From contig JAKFEY010000029.1 in the NCBI GenBank assembly GCA_036675475.1, forward strand, positions 124,001-188,000: a stretch of DNA of 64,000 nt, read 5' to 3'. This DNA is from JALYRV01 sp036675475 (lineage in GTDB: Bacteria; Acidobacteriota; Vicinamibacteria; Vicinamibacterales; SCN-69-37). Shown here piece after piece: positions 35,943 to 47,499 of the stretch (positions within the stretch are counted from its first letter, which is position 1; the number at the start of each line of letters is the position of its first letter). The notes beneath the pieces were generated by a model, which had not been told where the DNA came from, searched no databases, and worked only from the letters and a program-made list of their open reading frames with translations. The position numbers were made by a program, and so were the translations under genes.

Positions 35943-37146
35943 GCATGTATTCCTTGTAGTACGGATCCTTGAACGGCACGAGCGCCCGGCTCTTCAGCTG
36001 GCGGGCGCACACGAACAGCCACAGGCCGCCGAGCCCGACGATGGCCGCCGCGTCCATCCAGTGGATCGGGAAGCGCACCGCGTCGTGATGGAACATGGGG
36101 CCGACGTGCCAGATCAGATCGATCGCGCGCGCGGCGAGCACCAGCAGCGCGACGAGCACGATCTTCGTCCGGCTCTTCTTGATGTCGGCCGAGAGCAGCA
36201 GCGTGAACGGCAGCACGAAGTGCAGCAGCGCCAGCGCCAGCGAGAGCCACGCCCATCCGCCGTGGAACCGCTCGAGATAGAACGGAATCTCTTCCGGCAG
36301 GTTCGCCGAATAGATGATCAGGAACTGCGAGAAGCTGAAATACGCCCACAGCATCACGAACGCGAGCATCAGCTTGCCCAGGTCGTGCAGGTGCGTCGTG
36401 GTGACGATGTGCGACAGCGGGCGCGTGCCCGACAGGGCGACGACCATCAGAATCGAGAACGCGATCGCGCTCAGGCCGGATCCGCCGATGACGATCACGC
36501 CGAACATCGTCGAATACCAGTGCGGATCGAGCGACATGATCCAGTCCACCGACATGAACGTGGTGGTGAGCACGAACAGCACCAGGCCCGGGCCTGAGAG
36601 CGTCCGGAAGCGGCGGTCGGCCGGCCCCGGCTCGCGCAGCGGCGCCTCGTCCTGCTCGCGCGACCAGCGGTTGAACAGGAAAATCAGGATGCCCCAGATG
36701 GCGAAGAAGCCGACCGCGCGGATGAAGAAGAACGTGTCGTTCAGGTACGGCGCCTTCAGCTGCAGGATCGGATCGGCCGCGGCCTCGGGACGCGACCACG
36801 AATAGAGCGCGTCGAGGTTCATCGCAATCGGGATGAACATGATCGCCACCAGCGGCAGCGTGCGCGTGGCGGCTTCCCAGATGCGCCGGCTCACCATGCC
36901 CCACGCGCCGCCGCTGAGGTGATGCACCATCATCAGGCCCAGGCAGCCGAGCATCAGACAGACGATGAAGAAGTAGCCGACCAGGTACGACTGCAGGAAC
37001 TGCTGCTTGTCGACGATGAAGCCAAGGGCAAGGACGATGAGGCCGATGACGCCGGCCACGAGCGCCTTCGAGCCGAGGCTGTTGATCTCGGCCTCGGGAC
37101 GCGCGGCCATGGCTGCGTCGTCCAGCACGACGTGATGCGCGGCCAT
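35929..37146 (-). CDS. actF: Alternative complex III subunit ActF (NrfD-like quinol-binding membrane protein)
   Basis: The 405-residue protein has about ten membrane helices of the NrfD/PsrC type. Examples are GVIGLIVLALGFIV, YFFIVCLMLGCLGLMMVHHL and the typical WIMSLDPHWYSTMFGVIVI. ActF and ActC are the two large membrane subunits of the complex, and one or both bind quinol. The ATG at 37146 overlaps the actE stop by one base (TGATG), so the two are translationally coupled. The DP-HWYSTMFG motif separates ActF from other NrfD proteins. Confidence 0.92.
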   Translation of the reverse strand: MAAHHVVLDDAAMAARPEAEINSLGSKALVAGVIGLIVLALGFIVDKQQFLQSYLVGYFFIVCLMLGCLGLMMVHHLSGGAWGMVSRRIWEAATRTLPLVAIMFIPIAMNLDALYSWSRPEAAADPILQLKAPYLNDTFFFIRAVGFFAIWGILIFLFNRWSREQDEAPLREPGPADRRFRTLSGPGLVLFVLTTTFMSVDWIMSLDPHWYSTMFGVIVIGGSGLSAIAFSILMVVALSGTRPLSHIVTTTHLHDLGKLMLAFVMLWAYFSFSQFLIIYSANLPEEIPFYLERFHGGWAWLSLALALLHFVLPFTLLLSADIKKSRTKIVLVALLVLAARAIDLIWHVGPMFHHDAVRFPIHWMDAAAIVGLGGLWLFVCARQLKSRALVPFKDPYYKEYMHVAH

Positions 37147-37799
37147 CAGTGACCTCCCGTGCCCGGCGCCGCCGGGGCTGGTGCGTGCTGCGAGCCTGGT
37201 GCGGTGCCGGGGGCGGCCAGCTGGCCGCGCTCGGCTTCGGGAACATCAGCCATGGTTGCGTTCTGCGAAAGCTGCAGCGCCTTGAGGTACGCGACGACCG
37301 CCCAGCGGTCCTCGACGGTGAGCTGCGCGCGGTAGTCCGGCATCACGCCGAAGCCGTTGGTGATGACGTCGAACACATAGCCGGGCGGCGCGTCGCGCAG
37401 CCGGTCGATGTGGAACGACGGCGGCTGGCGGTAGCCGCGCTGCACGACCATGCCGCGGCCATCGCCCAGACGGCTGTGGCAGGGCGCGCAATACACGTTG
37501 AAGCGGTCCTGGCCGCGATCGAGCTCCGTGCGCGTGATCGCGAAGGGGAACTCCGACACGGGCATGCCGTCGACCTTGCCCGTATAGAGGAAATCGTCCG
37601 CGTTCAGGTGCCCGCGGGGCACCGTGCCCTCGACCAGCGGCCGCGCGGCGCTCTGGTCGCTGAACACGCGGCTCGCCTCGAGCGGCTCGTGCCGCGGGTT
37701 GTCGTGCATGTCCTGCCGGCATCCCGCGAGCGCGAGCGGCAGCAGCGCGACGAGCGCGAGCCTCCGTCCTGCCCCCTGTTTTCCTGTGACCTGGCGCAT
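37146..37799 (-). CDS. actE: Alternative complex III subunit ActE (monohaem cytochrome c lipoprotein)
   Basis: The 217-residue protein has a lipoprotein leader with lipobox LALAGC (near residue 27) and a single cytochrome c domain (YCAPCHSRLGDGRGMV). A possible methionine ligand lies in GFGVMPDYRAQL. It is exported and attached to the membrane, where it takes electrons from ActA/ActB. The C-terminus is low complexity (Ala/Pro/Gly). Translation begins at ATG 37799, which gives a clean lipoprotein signal; a longer frame upstream is rich in Arg and Ser and is not coding. It overlaps actF by one base. Confidence 0.93.
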   Translation of the reverse strand: MRQVTGKQGAGRRLALVALLPLALAGCRQDMHDNPRHEPLEASRVFSDQSAARPLVEGTVPRGHLNADDFLYTGKVDGMPVSEFPFAITRTELDRGQDRFNVYCAPCHSRLGDGRGMVVQRGYRQPPSFHIDRLRDAPPGYVFDVITNGFGVMPDYRAQLTVEDRWAVVAYLKALQLSQNATMADVPEAERGQLAAPGTAPGSQHAPAPAAPGTGGH

Positions 37800-37833
37800 C
37801 CTGTGCCCTTGGCCCTCTGCCCTCTGCCCTGCG

Positions 37834-38385
37834 TCAGTGCGCAACGTCCACCACCTCGCGAGGCTGAAGAGAATCGAGCATCCTGCGTGTCTCGCCCGCA
37901 TCGAACTTCGGATCATCCGCTTCGATGACCAGGAAGAAGCTGTCCTGGCTGGCCATCGAGAACTTCGGCGCGTTGAACACCGGGTGATACGGCTGCGGAA
38001 GGCCGTTGAGCGCCAGCATGCCCACGAGCGCCGAAATCGACGCGAAGAGAATCGTGGTCTCGAACGCCGGCGGCACGAACATGGGCCACGAGTGATACGG
38101 CCGCCCGCCGATGTTGAGCGGATACGCAATCACCGACGTCCAGTACTCGAGGCCGTAGCCGGCCAGCAGGCCGACGATGCCGCCCACGAGCACGATGGGC
38201 GCAACCGACTTCTCCTTGAAGCCAATTGCCTCGCCCATGCCGTGAATCGGGAACGGCGAGAACGTGTCGAACTTCGTGTAGCCCGCGTCGCGCACGCGCC
38301 GCGCTGCCGTCAGCAGCGCGTCGGCGCTCGGGAACTCCGCCATGAGGCCGTAGAACGGCGACGCCGCCGGTGTCTGATGCGCCAT
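37834..38385 (-). CDS. actD: Alternative complex III subunit ActD (DUF3341)
   Basis: The 183-residue protein has a cytoplasmic N-terminus (FYGLMAEFPSADALLTAARR, GYTKFDTFSPFPIHGM), two membrane helices (APIVLVGGIVGLLAGYGLEY and TILFASISALVGMLAL) and a C-terminal tail (DSFFLVIEADDPKFDAGET). This is the DUF3341 pattern of ActD. Its job within the complex is structural. The ATG at 38385 overlaps the actC TAA by one base (TAATG). Confidence 0.93.
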   Translation of the reverse strand: MAHQTPAASPFYGLMAEFPSADALLTAARRVRDAGYTKFDTFSPFPIHGMGEAIGFKEKSVAPIVLVGGIVGLLAGYGLEYWTSVIAYPLNIGGRPYHSWPMFVPPAFETTILFASISALVGMLALNGLPQPYHPVFNAPKFSMASQDSFFLVIEADDPKFDAGETRRMLDSLQPREVVDVAH

Positions 38386-39806
38386 TACCGCACCTCTCCG
38401 TTTTCATCCTCGACGATGCCCACTTCGCCCGCCTCGCCGTGCGCCGTGGCCGCCGTCGGCAGCAGCATGCGCATCTCGAAGATGGCAATCATCGGCAGCA
38501 CGCGGACGAACAGGAAGAACAGCGTCAGGAACAGCCCGATGGTGCCGAAGAAGGTCGAGAAGTCCCACACCGTCGGGTAATACATGTCCCACGAGCTCGG
38601 CAGGAAGTCGCGGTGCAGGCTCGTGACGACGATGACGAAGCGCTCGAGCCACATGCCGACGTTGACGAACATCGCCACGATGAACACCGCGAGCAGGTTG
38701 TGCCGCATCCGCCGCGACCACATCAGCTGGGGCACGATGAAGTTGCAGAGCAGCAGCATCCAGTACGACCAGCCGTACGGGCCCGTCGTGCGGTTGATCA
38801 GCATGAACCGCTCGTACTGGTTCGCGCTGTACCAGCCGTAGAACATCTCGCACGCGTACCCGTAGACGACGATGAGGCCGGTGACGAGCATGACCTTGGC
38901 CATGTTGTCGATGTGCCGCATCGTGATGAAGTCCTCGACGCCGTACAGCTTCCGGAGCGGAATGGCGAGCGTGAGCACCATCGCGAAGCCGGCATACACG
39001 GCGCCGGCGACGAAGTAGGGCGGGAAGATCGTGGCGTGCCAGCCGGGCAGCACGGCTACCGCGAAGTCGAAGCTCACCACCGTGTGCACCGACAGCACCA
39101 GCGGCGTCGAGAGGCCGGCGAGCAGCAGCGTGGCCTTCTCGTAGCGCTCCCAGTGGCGCGCCGAGCCGCGCCAGCCGAGCGCGAGCACGCCGTAGATGCG
39201 CTTCGAGATGTTGTGCTTCGCCTTGTCGCGGAACGTCGCCAGGTCGGGAATCAGCCCCGTGTACCAGAAGAGCAGCGACACGATCGCGTACGTGGAGACG
39301 GCGAACACGTCCCAGATGAGCGGGCTCTTGAAGTTCGGCCACAGGCTCATCGTGTTGGGATACGGGAACAGCCAGTAGGCCGCGAGCCACGGGCGGCCGG
39401 TGTGGATGATCGGGAAGATGGCGGCGCAGGCGACGGCAAACAGCGTCATCGCCTCCGCGAAGCGGTTGATCGACGTGCGCCAGTCCTGCTTGAACAGCAG
39501 CAGGATCGCCGAAATCAGCGTGCCGGCGTGGCCGATGCCGATCCACCAGACGAAGTTGATGATCGGAAACGCCCAGCCCACCGGAATGTTCGTGCCCCAG
39601 ATGCCGACGCCCTTGAGCAGCAGGTAGACCAGCGACACGGTCAGCACGAGCAGCAGGTTGAACCCGATGAAGGTCACGACGAACCACGCCATCGGAGTGT
39701 GCGGCGTGAGGACGATCGACCCGATCTTGTCGGTGATCGTCTTGAACGTGTGGCCCGGCCCGATGACCGGCGGCCTCTTGTCGACGTGATAGCTGGTGTC
39801 GGCCAT
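38385..39806 (-). CDS. actC: Alternative complex III subunit ActC (NrfD-like membrane subunit)
   Basis: The 473-residue protein has ten predicted membrane helices of the NrfD family. It begins in the cytoplasm (GPGHTFKTITDKIGSIVL) and has the family motif INFVWWIGIGHAGTLISAIL, RPWLAAYWLFPYPN and TLAIPLRKLYGVEDFIT. It is the main quinol-binding subunit next to the iron-sulfur protein ActB. AGAGG lies 3 bases before ATG 39806, and the next gene actD is coupled to it. Confidence 0.95.
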   Translation of the reverse strand: MADTSYHVDKRPPVIGPGHTFKTITDKIGSIVLTPHTPMAWFVVTFIGFNLLLVLTVSLVYLLLKGVGIWGTNIPVGWAFPIINFVWWIGIGHAGTLISAILLLFKQDWRTSINRFAEAMTLFAVACAAIFPIIHTGRPWLAAYWLFPYPNTMSLWPNFKSPLIWDVFAVSTYAIVSLLFWYTGLIPDLATFRDKAKHNISKRIYGVLALGWRGSARHWERYEKATLLLAGLSTPLVLSVHTVVSFDFAVAVLPGWHATIFPPYFVAGAVYAGFAMVLTLAIPLRKLYGVEDFITMRHIDNMAKVMLVTGLIVVYGYACEMFYGWYSANQYERFMLINRTTGPYGWSYWMLLLCNFIVPQLMWSRRMRHNLLAVFIVAMFVNVGMWLERFVIVVTSLHRDFLPSSWDMYYPTVWDFSTFFGTIGLFLTLFFLFVRVLPMIAIFEMRMLLPTAATAHGEAGEVGIVEDENGEVR

Positions 39807-39812
39807 GTGCCT

Positions 39813-42878
<3,066 letters not shown>

Positions 42879-42907
42879 AGAGATAACGGAGACGTCCCGC
42901 CCGTCTC

Positions 42908-43567
42908 CTAGCGGTGGCAGGTCGAGCAGCTGGTCAAATGCTCCACGCTCGCGATGCCGTACTGCTGCTTCAGGCGGTTTCCCAGCTCCAGCTGATTTGC
43001 CGGGGCTTCGTACGCCATGTTGAACACTTCTTCCTTCGGCCGCAGGAACTTCTCAGGCGCCCGGTGGCACTCGAGACACCACTCCATCTGGAGCGAGGCG
43101 TGCTGCAGCATCAGCGGCATCTGATCGACCCGCCCGTGGCACGTGGCGCATCCGACGCCCTTGGCGACGTGCACCTGATGGTTGAAATACACGAAATCGG
43201 GCAGGTCGTTCACCCGGGTCCACTCGAGGGGCGTGTTGTCACGGAAACTGGCCCGCACCGGCTCCAGGATCGGCGCCTGATTCCACACCTGCGAATGGCA
43301 GTTCATGCAGGTTTTCGTGGGCGGAATGTTGGCAAACGTCGATTTCTCGACGGTGGTGTGGCAGTACCGGCAATCGATGCCCATGCCCCCGGCGTGGTGT
43401 GCGTGGCTGAATTGAATGGGCTGATCGATGTAGGCGTTCTGCCCCGTCACGAACTCCGAGCGCATGAGCAGTCCCACAACCCACCCCAGAAGGGCGACGA
43501 CGGCGATGACGCCGATGAGACTAGCTTTGGCCAGGGCATTCGAGCTTCGCTTGAATATCTGACTCAT
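42908..43567 (-). CDS. actA: Alternative complex III subunit ActA (pentahaem cytochrome c)
   Basis: The 219-residue protein has an N-terminal membrane anchor (LIGVIAVVALLGWVVGLLM) and five CxxCH haem sites: CRYCH, CMNCH, CATCH, CLECH and CSTCH, the last directly before the C-terminus. Further His residues (FSHAHHAGG, YFNHQVHV) are likely sixth ligands. Pentahaem ActA is the usual first gene of act operons, which this one starts. It receives electrons from ActB and passes them to ActE or the oxidase. Confidence 0.95.
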   Translation of the reverse strand: MSQIFKRSSNALAKASLIGVIAVVALLGWVVGLLMRSEFVTGQNAYIDQPIQFSHAHHAGGMGIDCRYCHTTVEKSTFANIPPTKTCMNCHSQVWNQAPILEPVRASFRDNTPLEWTRVNDLPDFVYFNHQVHVAKGVGCATCHGRVDQMPLMLQHASLQMEWCLECHRAPEKFLRPKEEVFNMAYEAPANQLELGNRLKQQYGIASVEHLTSCSTCHR

Positions 43568-43641
43568 AAATGGGGCCCGAAGGCGGTCGTTCCGTCCGTT
43601 AGCCTAATCGAAAAGGCCACAGAAATTAAGGCAGCCCGGCG

Positions 43642-43664
43642 ATTATAGTGTGAAATCTTTCACA
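43642..43664. promoter_or_regulatory. TGTGA-N6-TCACA palindrome overlapping a TATAAT box
   Basis: TGTGAAATCTTTCACA (43649-43664) is a perfect match to the CRP/FNR-family consensus. On the minus strand a TATAAT (43642-43647) lies directly beside it, so the site would be centred near -21 of a promoter for actA. That position is typical of repression or of an unusual activation rather than class I/II activation. Which strand is served, and which protein binds, is inference. Confidence 0.6.
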
Positions 43665-43783
43665 ACGGGAAGCTTCATCAGGCTGCAGCCGCCTGCAGAA
43701 TTCAGTCCCGCCTCGAAACCCGCCGCCTCCCGCTGACGTACACTTCACGACGGACGCTGCCCCGTCCGGCCCCGGAACATCTT

Positions 43784-44707
43784 ATGACTGCCATTACCCT
43801 GGACCGCGTCTCCAAGCGCTTCGGCACCCACGTCGCCGTCAACGATCTTTCGCTCGACGTGCCCGAAGGCTCCATCTACGGTTTCATCGGGCCGAACGGA
43901 TCGGGCAAGACCACGACGATCCGCATGATCATGCACATCCTGCTGCCCGATTCGGGCCGCATCAGCGTGCTCGGCCGCGGCGACACGCGCGCGGCACGCG
44001 ACGACATCGGCTTTCTGCCCGAGGAGCGCGGCCTCTACAAGAAGATGCAGGTGCGGCAGCTGCTGCGCTACTACGGCGGGCTGAAGGGCCGCGACCGCAA
44101 GACGCTCGACCCCGTCATCGACGAGTGGCTCGAGCGGCTGGGCCTCACGTCATGGGCCGACAAGAAGATCGACGCGCTGTCGAAGGGCATGGCCCAGAAG
44201 GTCCAGTTCATCTCCGCCATCGTCGTCAAGCCGCGGCTGGTGATTCTCGATGAGCCGTTCTCGGGGCTCGACCCGGTGAACGCGCAGGCGCTGAAGGACG
44301 CGGTGCTCGAGCTGCGCCGGCAGGGCGTGACGGTGGTGTTCAGCACGCACGACATGGGCACGGCCGAGCGGCTGTGCGATCGCATCTTCATGATCTACCG
44401 GGGCAACAAGGTGCTCGACGGCACGCTCGACGAGGTGCAGTCGCGCTATGGGCACGACACGGTGCGCGTGCGCGTGACCGGCGGCATGGCCACGCTCGGC
44501 CGCATGGGCGGGATCGAGTCGATGAACGACCACGGCAACTATCAGGACCTGCGGCTCACGGGCGATCCGCAGGCGTTTCTGCAGGAGCTCGTGCGCGCCG
44601 GCGGCGTCGAGCACTTCGAGGTGACGAAGCCGTCGCTGCACGACATCTTCGTGCGCATCGCGAATCCCGCGGCCGAGTCGCTCGATGTTCCGGAGGTGAT
44701 GGCATGA
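43784..44707 (+). CDS. ABC transporter ATP-binding protein, NatA-like
   Basis: The 307-residue protein has Walker A GPNGSGKTTT, signature LSKGMAQKVQF, Walker B LVILDEPFSGLD and the H-loop STHDMGTAE. A C-terminal extension of about 80 residues (the DUF4162-like region after residue 225) is typical of the NatA/drug-exporter subgroup. With the downstream permease it should export a small molecule or sodium; the substrate is unknown. The 3' end overlaps the permease start as ATGA. Confidence 0.92.
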   Translation: MTAITLDRVSKRFGTHVAVNDLSLDVPEGSIYGFIGPNGSGKTTTIRMIMHILLPDSGRISVLGRGDTRAARDDIGFLPEERGLYKKMQVRQLLRYYGGLKGRDRKTLDPVIDEWLERLGLTSWADKKIDALSKGMAQKVQFISAIVVKPRLVILDEPFSGLDPVNAQALKDAVLELRRQGVTVVFSTHDMGTAERLCDRIFMIYRGNKVLDGTLDEVQSRYGHDTVRVRVTGGMATLGRMGGIESMNDHGNYQDLRLTGDPQAFLQELVRAGGVEHFEVTKPSLHDIFVRIANPAAESLDVPEVMA

Positions 44708-45999
44708 CGCGCATTTTTACCGTCGCGCAGATGGAATTTCTGCAGCTGGTCAGGACGAAGGCGTTCCTGATCGGCATCCTGATGATGCCGGTGATGATGG
44801 CGCTCGCGATCGGCTTTCAGGTGTACGCCGCGCGCCACACGGATACGGAAGTCAGGACAGTCGCCGTCATCGATCACACGGGCACGCTGTACGACGCGCT
44901 CGCCGCGGCCGCGGCCACGCACAACGCCGAGAACGGATCCGGCGAGACGCAGATCGGCCCGCACTTCGTGCCGTCGCGCGTGGATCTGGCCGGGAAGAGC
45001 GTCGACGCGGTGAAGCTCGAGCTGTCCGATGAGGTCCGCGGCAAGGACCTCTTCGCGTTCGTCGAGATTCCGCAGGGCATCCTCGAGTCGTCGGAAGACG
45101 CGGCCGCCGTGCGGTACTACACGGAGACGCCCTCGTACGAGCCGCTGCCCGACTGGATTCGCGACGTGCTCAACCGCGAGATCGCGCGCCAGCGCTTCAC
45201 GAGCTCGGGCATCGATCCCTCGCTCGTCACGAAGCTCAACGCGCGCGTGCCGCTCTCGAGCTACGGCCTCGTGTCGCGCCAGGTCGACGGCACCGTCGCC
45301 GAAGCGCGCGAAACCGATCCCATCGCGACGTTCGTCATGCCGTTCGTCTTCGTCGTGCTGATGTTCATGTCGGTGATGACCGGCGCGACGCATCTGCTCA
45401 ACGCGGTCGTCGAGGAGAAGATGAGCAAGATCAGCGAAGTGCTGGTCGGATCGATCGAGCCGTTCAAGCTGCTGCTCGGCAAGCTGCTCGGCGTGACGGC
45501 GGTGTCGGTGCTGCTCGCGTCCATCTACTTCGCCGGCGGCGTCTTCGCCATTTTCCAGAGCGGGCGCTGGGATCTGCTCCGCTGGGATCTCTTCGCCTGG
45601 TTCTTCCTGTTCCTCGCGTGCGCGGTGCTGATGTACGGGTCGATCTTCCTGGCGCTCGGGTCCGCCTGTTCGGATCTGAAGGATGCGCAGAGCATGATGC
45701 AGCCGGCGATCCTGCTGATCATGCTGCCGTACCTCGCCTCGTTCGCGGTCATCCGGTCGCCCGACTCGCCGCTCGCGGTGGGCATGTCGATGTTCCCGAC
45801 GGTCACGCCGTTCATCATGATGATGCGCCTCGCGATTCCGCCCGGCCCGCCGCTGTGGCAGGTGCTGACGTCGGTGGCCATCGTGCTGGCGACGACGACG
45901 TTCCTGGTGTGGGCGGCGGGGCGCATCTTCCGCGTCGGCATCCTGATGCAGGGCAAGGCGCCGAATCTGCCGGAAGTGCTGCGGTGGATTCGGGCGTGA
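44704..45999 (+). CDS. ABC transporter permease, NatB-like (ABC-2 type)
   Basis: The 431-residue permease has one N-terminal helix, a periplasmic domain of about 150 residues, and then five or six helices near the C-terminus. The motif AVVEEKMSKISEVLVGSIEP followed by FKLLLGKLLGV is characteristic of NatB and related ABC-2 exporters. The ATG at 44704 overlaps the stop of the ATPase gene. The agmatinase gene follows with a 4-bp overlap (GTGA), so the three genes form one unit, though agmatinase has no evident link to the transporter. Confidence 0.9.
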   Translation: MTRIFTVAQMEFLQLVRTKAFLIGILMMPVMMALAIGFQVYAARHTDTEVRTVAVIDHTGTLYDALAAAAATHNAENGSGETQIGPHFVPSRVDLAGKSVDAVKLELSDEVRGKDLFAFVEIPQGILESSEDAAAVRYYTETPSYEPLPDWIRDVLNREIARQRFTSSGIDPSLVTKLNARVPLSSYGLVSRQVDGTVAEARETDPIATFVMPFVFVVLMFMSVMTGATHLLNAVVEEKMSKISEVLVGSIEPFKLLLGKLLGVTAVSVLLASIYFAGGVFAIFQSGRWDLLRWDLFAWFFLFLACAVLMYGSIFLALGSACSDLKDAQSMMQPAILLIMLPYLASFAVIRSPDSPLAVGMSMFPTVTPFIMMMRLAIPPGPPLWQVLTSVAIVLATTTFLVWAAGRIFRVGILMQGKAPNLPEVLRWIRA

Positions 46000-46940
46000 C
46001 CGAGCCGCTGTCGTCGTTCCGGTCGCCGCGCTTCGCGCAGCCGCCGACGTTCATGCGGCTGCCGCACACGCGCGATCTGGCCGGCGTCGACGTGGCCATT
46101 GCCGGCGCGCCGTACGACGGCGGCACGTCCTATCGTCCCGGCGCGCGCATGGGCCCGCGCGAAATCCGCGCGCAGTCGTCGCTCATCCGCACCTGGAATT
46201 ATTTCCTCAAGGTCCATCCGTTCGAGCGGCTGCGCGTGGTCGATTACGGCGACTTCGACGTGCCGCCGATCGGCATCGAGCGCGCGTTCGAGGTGATCGA
46301 ACAGGGCGCGGCCGCGATTCACGCGGCGGGCGCGACGCCGCTGGTGGTGGGCGGCGACCATTCGATTTCGCTGCCGCTGCTGCGCGCGGCGGCAAAGGCG
46401 CACGGGCCGGTCGCGCTCGTGCAGTTCGACTCGCACATCGACACGTGGGACGACTATTTCGGCGGGCCCTACTTTCACGGCTCGCCGTTCAGGCGCGCGA
46501 TCGAGGAAGGGCTGATCCGGAAGGAGCGCTTCGTGCAGGTCGGGATCCGGGGCCCGATGTACGGCGAGGATGAGTTCGACTTTCACCGCGAGCACGGCAT
46601 CCGCGTGGTCGACATCGACGGCGTGAAGCGCGAAGGCATCGACTGGACGATCGATCAGATGCGAAACGTGCTCGAAGGGCCGGTGTACCTCACGTTCGAC
46701 ATCGACAGCGTCGATCCGGCGTATGCGCCGGGCACCGGCACGCCCGAAGTCGGCGGCCTCACGAGTCACGAAGCGCAGCGGCTGGTGCGCGGCCTGGCCG
46801 GCCTCAACATCGTGGGCGCCGATCTCGTGGAAGTGGCGCCGCCCTATGACGGCCCCGGCCAGATCACGTCACTGCTCGCCGCGAATCTGATGTTCGAGAT
46901 GCTGTGTGTGATGGCCGTGCGAAAAAGGGGACGGGTCTAA
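45996..46940 (+). CDS. speB: Agmatinase (agmatine ureohydrolase)
   Basis: The 314-residue arginase-fold enzyme hydrolyses agmatine to putrescine and urea. Its binuclear manganese site is complete: GGDHSISLP, QFDSHIDTWDDYF (Asp-His-Asp) and DIDSVDPAYAPGTGTPE. The insert DDYFGGPYFHGSPFRRAIEEG is a usual agmatinase feature. The GTG at 45996 overlaps the permease stop. The last codons (KRGRV and stop) are not enzyme sequence but lie in a long palindrome at 46921-46980, so the natural C-terminus has been replaced or extended by the repeat. SpeA, the preceding enzyme of the route, is at 354-2291. Confidence 0.9.
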   Translation: MTEPLSSFRSPRFAQPPTFMRLPHTRDLAGVDVAIAGAPYDGGTSYRPGARMGPREIRAQSSLIRTWNYFLKVHPFERLRVVDYGDFDVPPIGIERAFEVIEQGAAAIHAAGATPLVVGGDHSISLPLLRAAAKAHGPVALVQFDSHIDTWDDYFGGPYFHGSPFRRAIEEGLIRKERFVQVGIRGPMYGEDEFDFHREHGIRVVDIDGVKREGIDWTIDQMRNVLEGPVYLTFDIDSVDPAYAPGTGTPEVGGLTSHEAQRLVRGLAGLNIVGADLVEVAPPYDGPGQITSLLAANLMFEMLCVMAVRKRGRV

Positions 46941-46980
46941 TTATCGGGAACGCGGGATAATTAGACCCGTCCCCTTTTTC
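46921..46980. repeat. Long perfect palindrome, REP-like, overlapping speB stop
   Basis: Arms of 25 bp (46921-46945 and 46956-46980) are perfect reverse complements around a 10-base loop. The left arm starts GAAAAAGGGGACGGGTCTAA and ends in TTATC. The ends are A-run and T-run, so it would also act as a bidirectional terminator. Similar palindromes with GGGGACGGGTC or GGGGACAGGTC cores are known as REP elements moved by RAYT transposases; no transposase gene is in the window. It contains the speB stop codon, and the next gene begins 3 bp after it. Confidence 0.75.
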
Positions 46981-46983
46981 GCC

Positions 46984-47499
46984 ATGGACACCTTCTCGCA
47001 TGCAGGCTGGGGATATGTCGTCTCGAAGCACAAGCGGATGGGATGGGGGGGCGCGCTTGCGGGCGCGATGCCCGATCTGCTGTTCTTCATTCCCTCGAAA
47101 ATCGAGCAGATCGTCGAGCGCGGATGGGCCGGGCTGCGCGCGGGAAGCGAGCCGGGCATCTGGCGCGCGGGCGGGCCGCCGCTGCCGCCCGATCTCGTGG
47201 AAGCCTACTGGCGCTACTACGTCTGGAGCCACAGCCTGGCCGTGCTCGCGGCCGTCACCACGGTTGTCCTGCTCACGCGCTGGCGCCGGTGGGCGTGGCT
47301 GGCGGTGCCGTACGCGCTGCACATCCTGATGGATCTGCCGACGCACGAGCGGTACGAGGGCCGGCCGTTCTATCCGCTGTCGGACTGGCACTTCATCGGC
47401 GTCTCGTGGAGCGATCCGCGCATCCTCATTCCGAATTTCGTCGCGCTCGCGATCGCGCTGTGGTTCGTCAACCGGCGCCGCGCTCCGTATGGCGGCTAG
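46984..47499 (+). CDS. Membrane-bound metal-dependent hydrolase-like protein (YdjM family)
   Basis: The 171-residue protein has four hydrophobic segments and conserved polar residues placed between them: FSHAGWGYV near the start, GAMPDLLFFIP, WSHSLAVLAAV and ALHILMDLPTHER. His and Asp residues at such positions are the basis for the metal-dependent hydrolase name of the YdjM/DUF457 family. Substrate is unknown. ATG 46984 lies directly after the palindrome. The end overlaps the next gene by 11 bp. Confidence 0.65.
   Translation: MDTFSHAGWGYVVSKHKRMGWGGALAGAMPDLLFFIPSKIEQIVERGWAGLRAGSEPGIWRAGGPPLPPDLVEAYWRYYVWSHSLAVLAAVTTVVLLTRWRRWAWLAVPYALHILMDLPTHERYEGRPFYPLSDWHFIGVSWSDPRILIPNFVALAIALWFVNRRRAPYGG

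Noticed and set aside
43784..46940. Agmatine or polyamine exporter from the ABC-agmatinase overlap
   Set aside because: The ABC genes are of general NatAB type and carry no substrate-specific sign. Overlap alone is weak evidence in such a compact genome.
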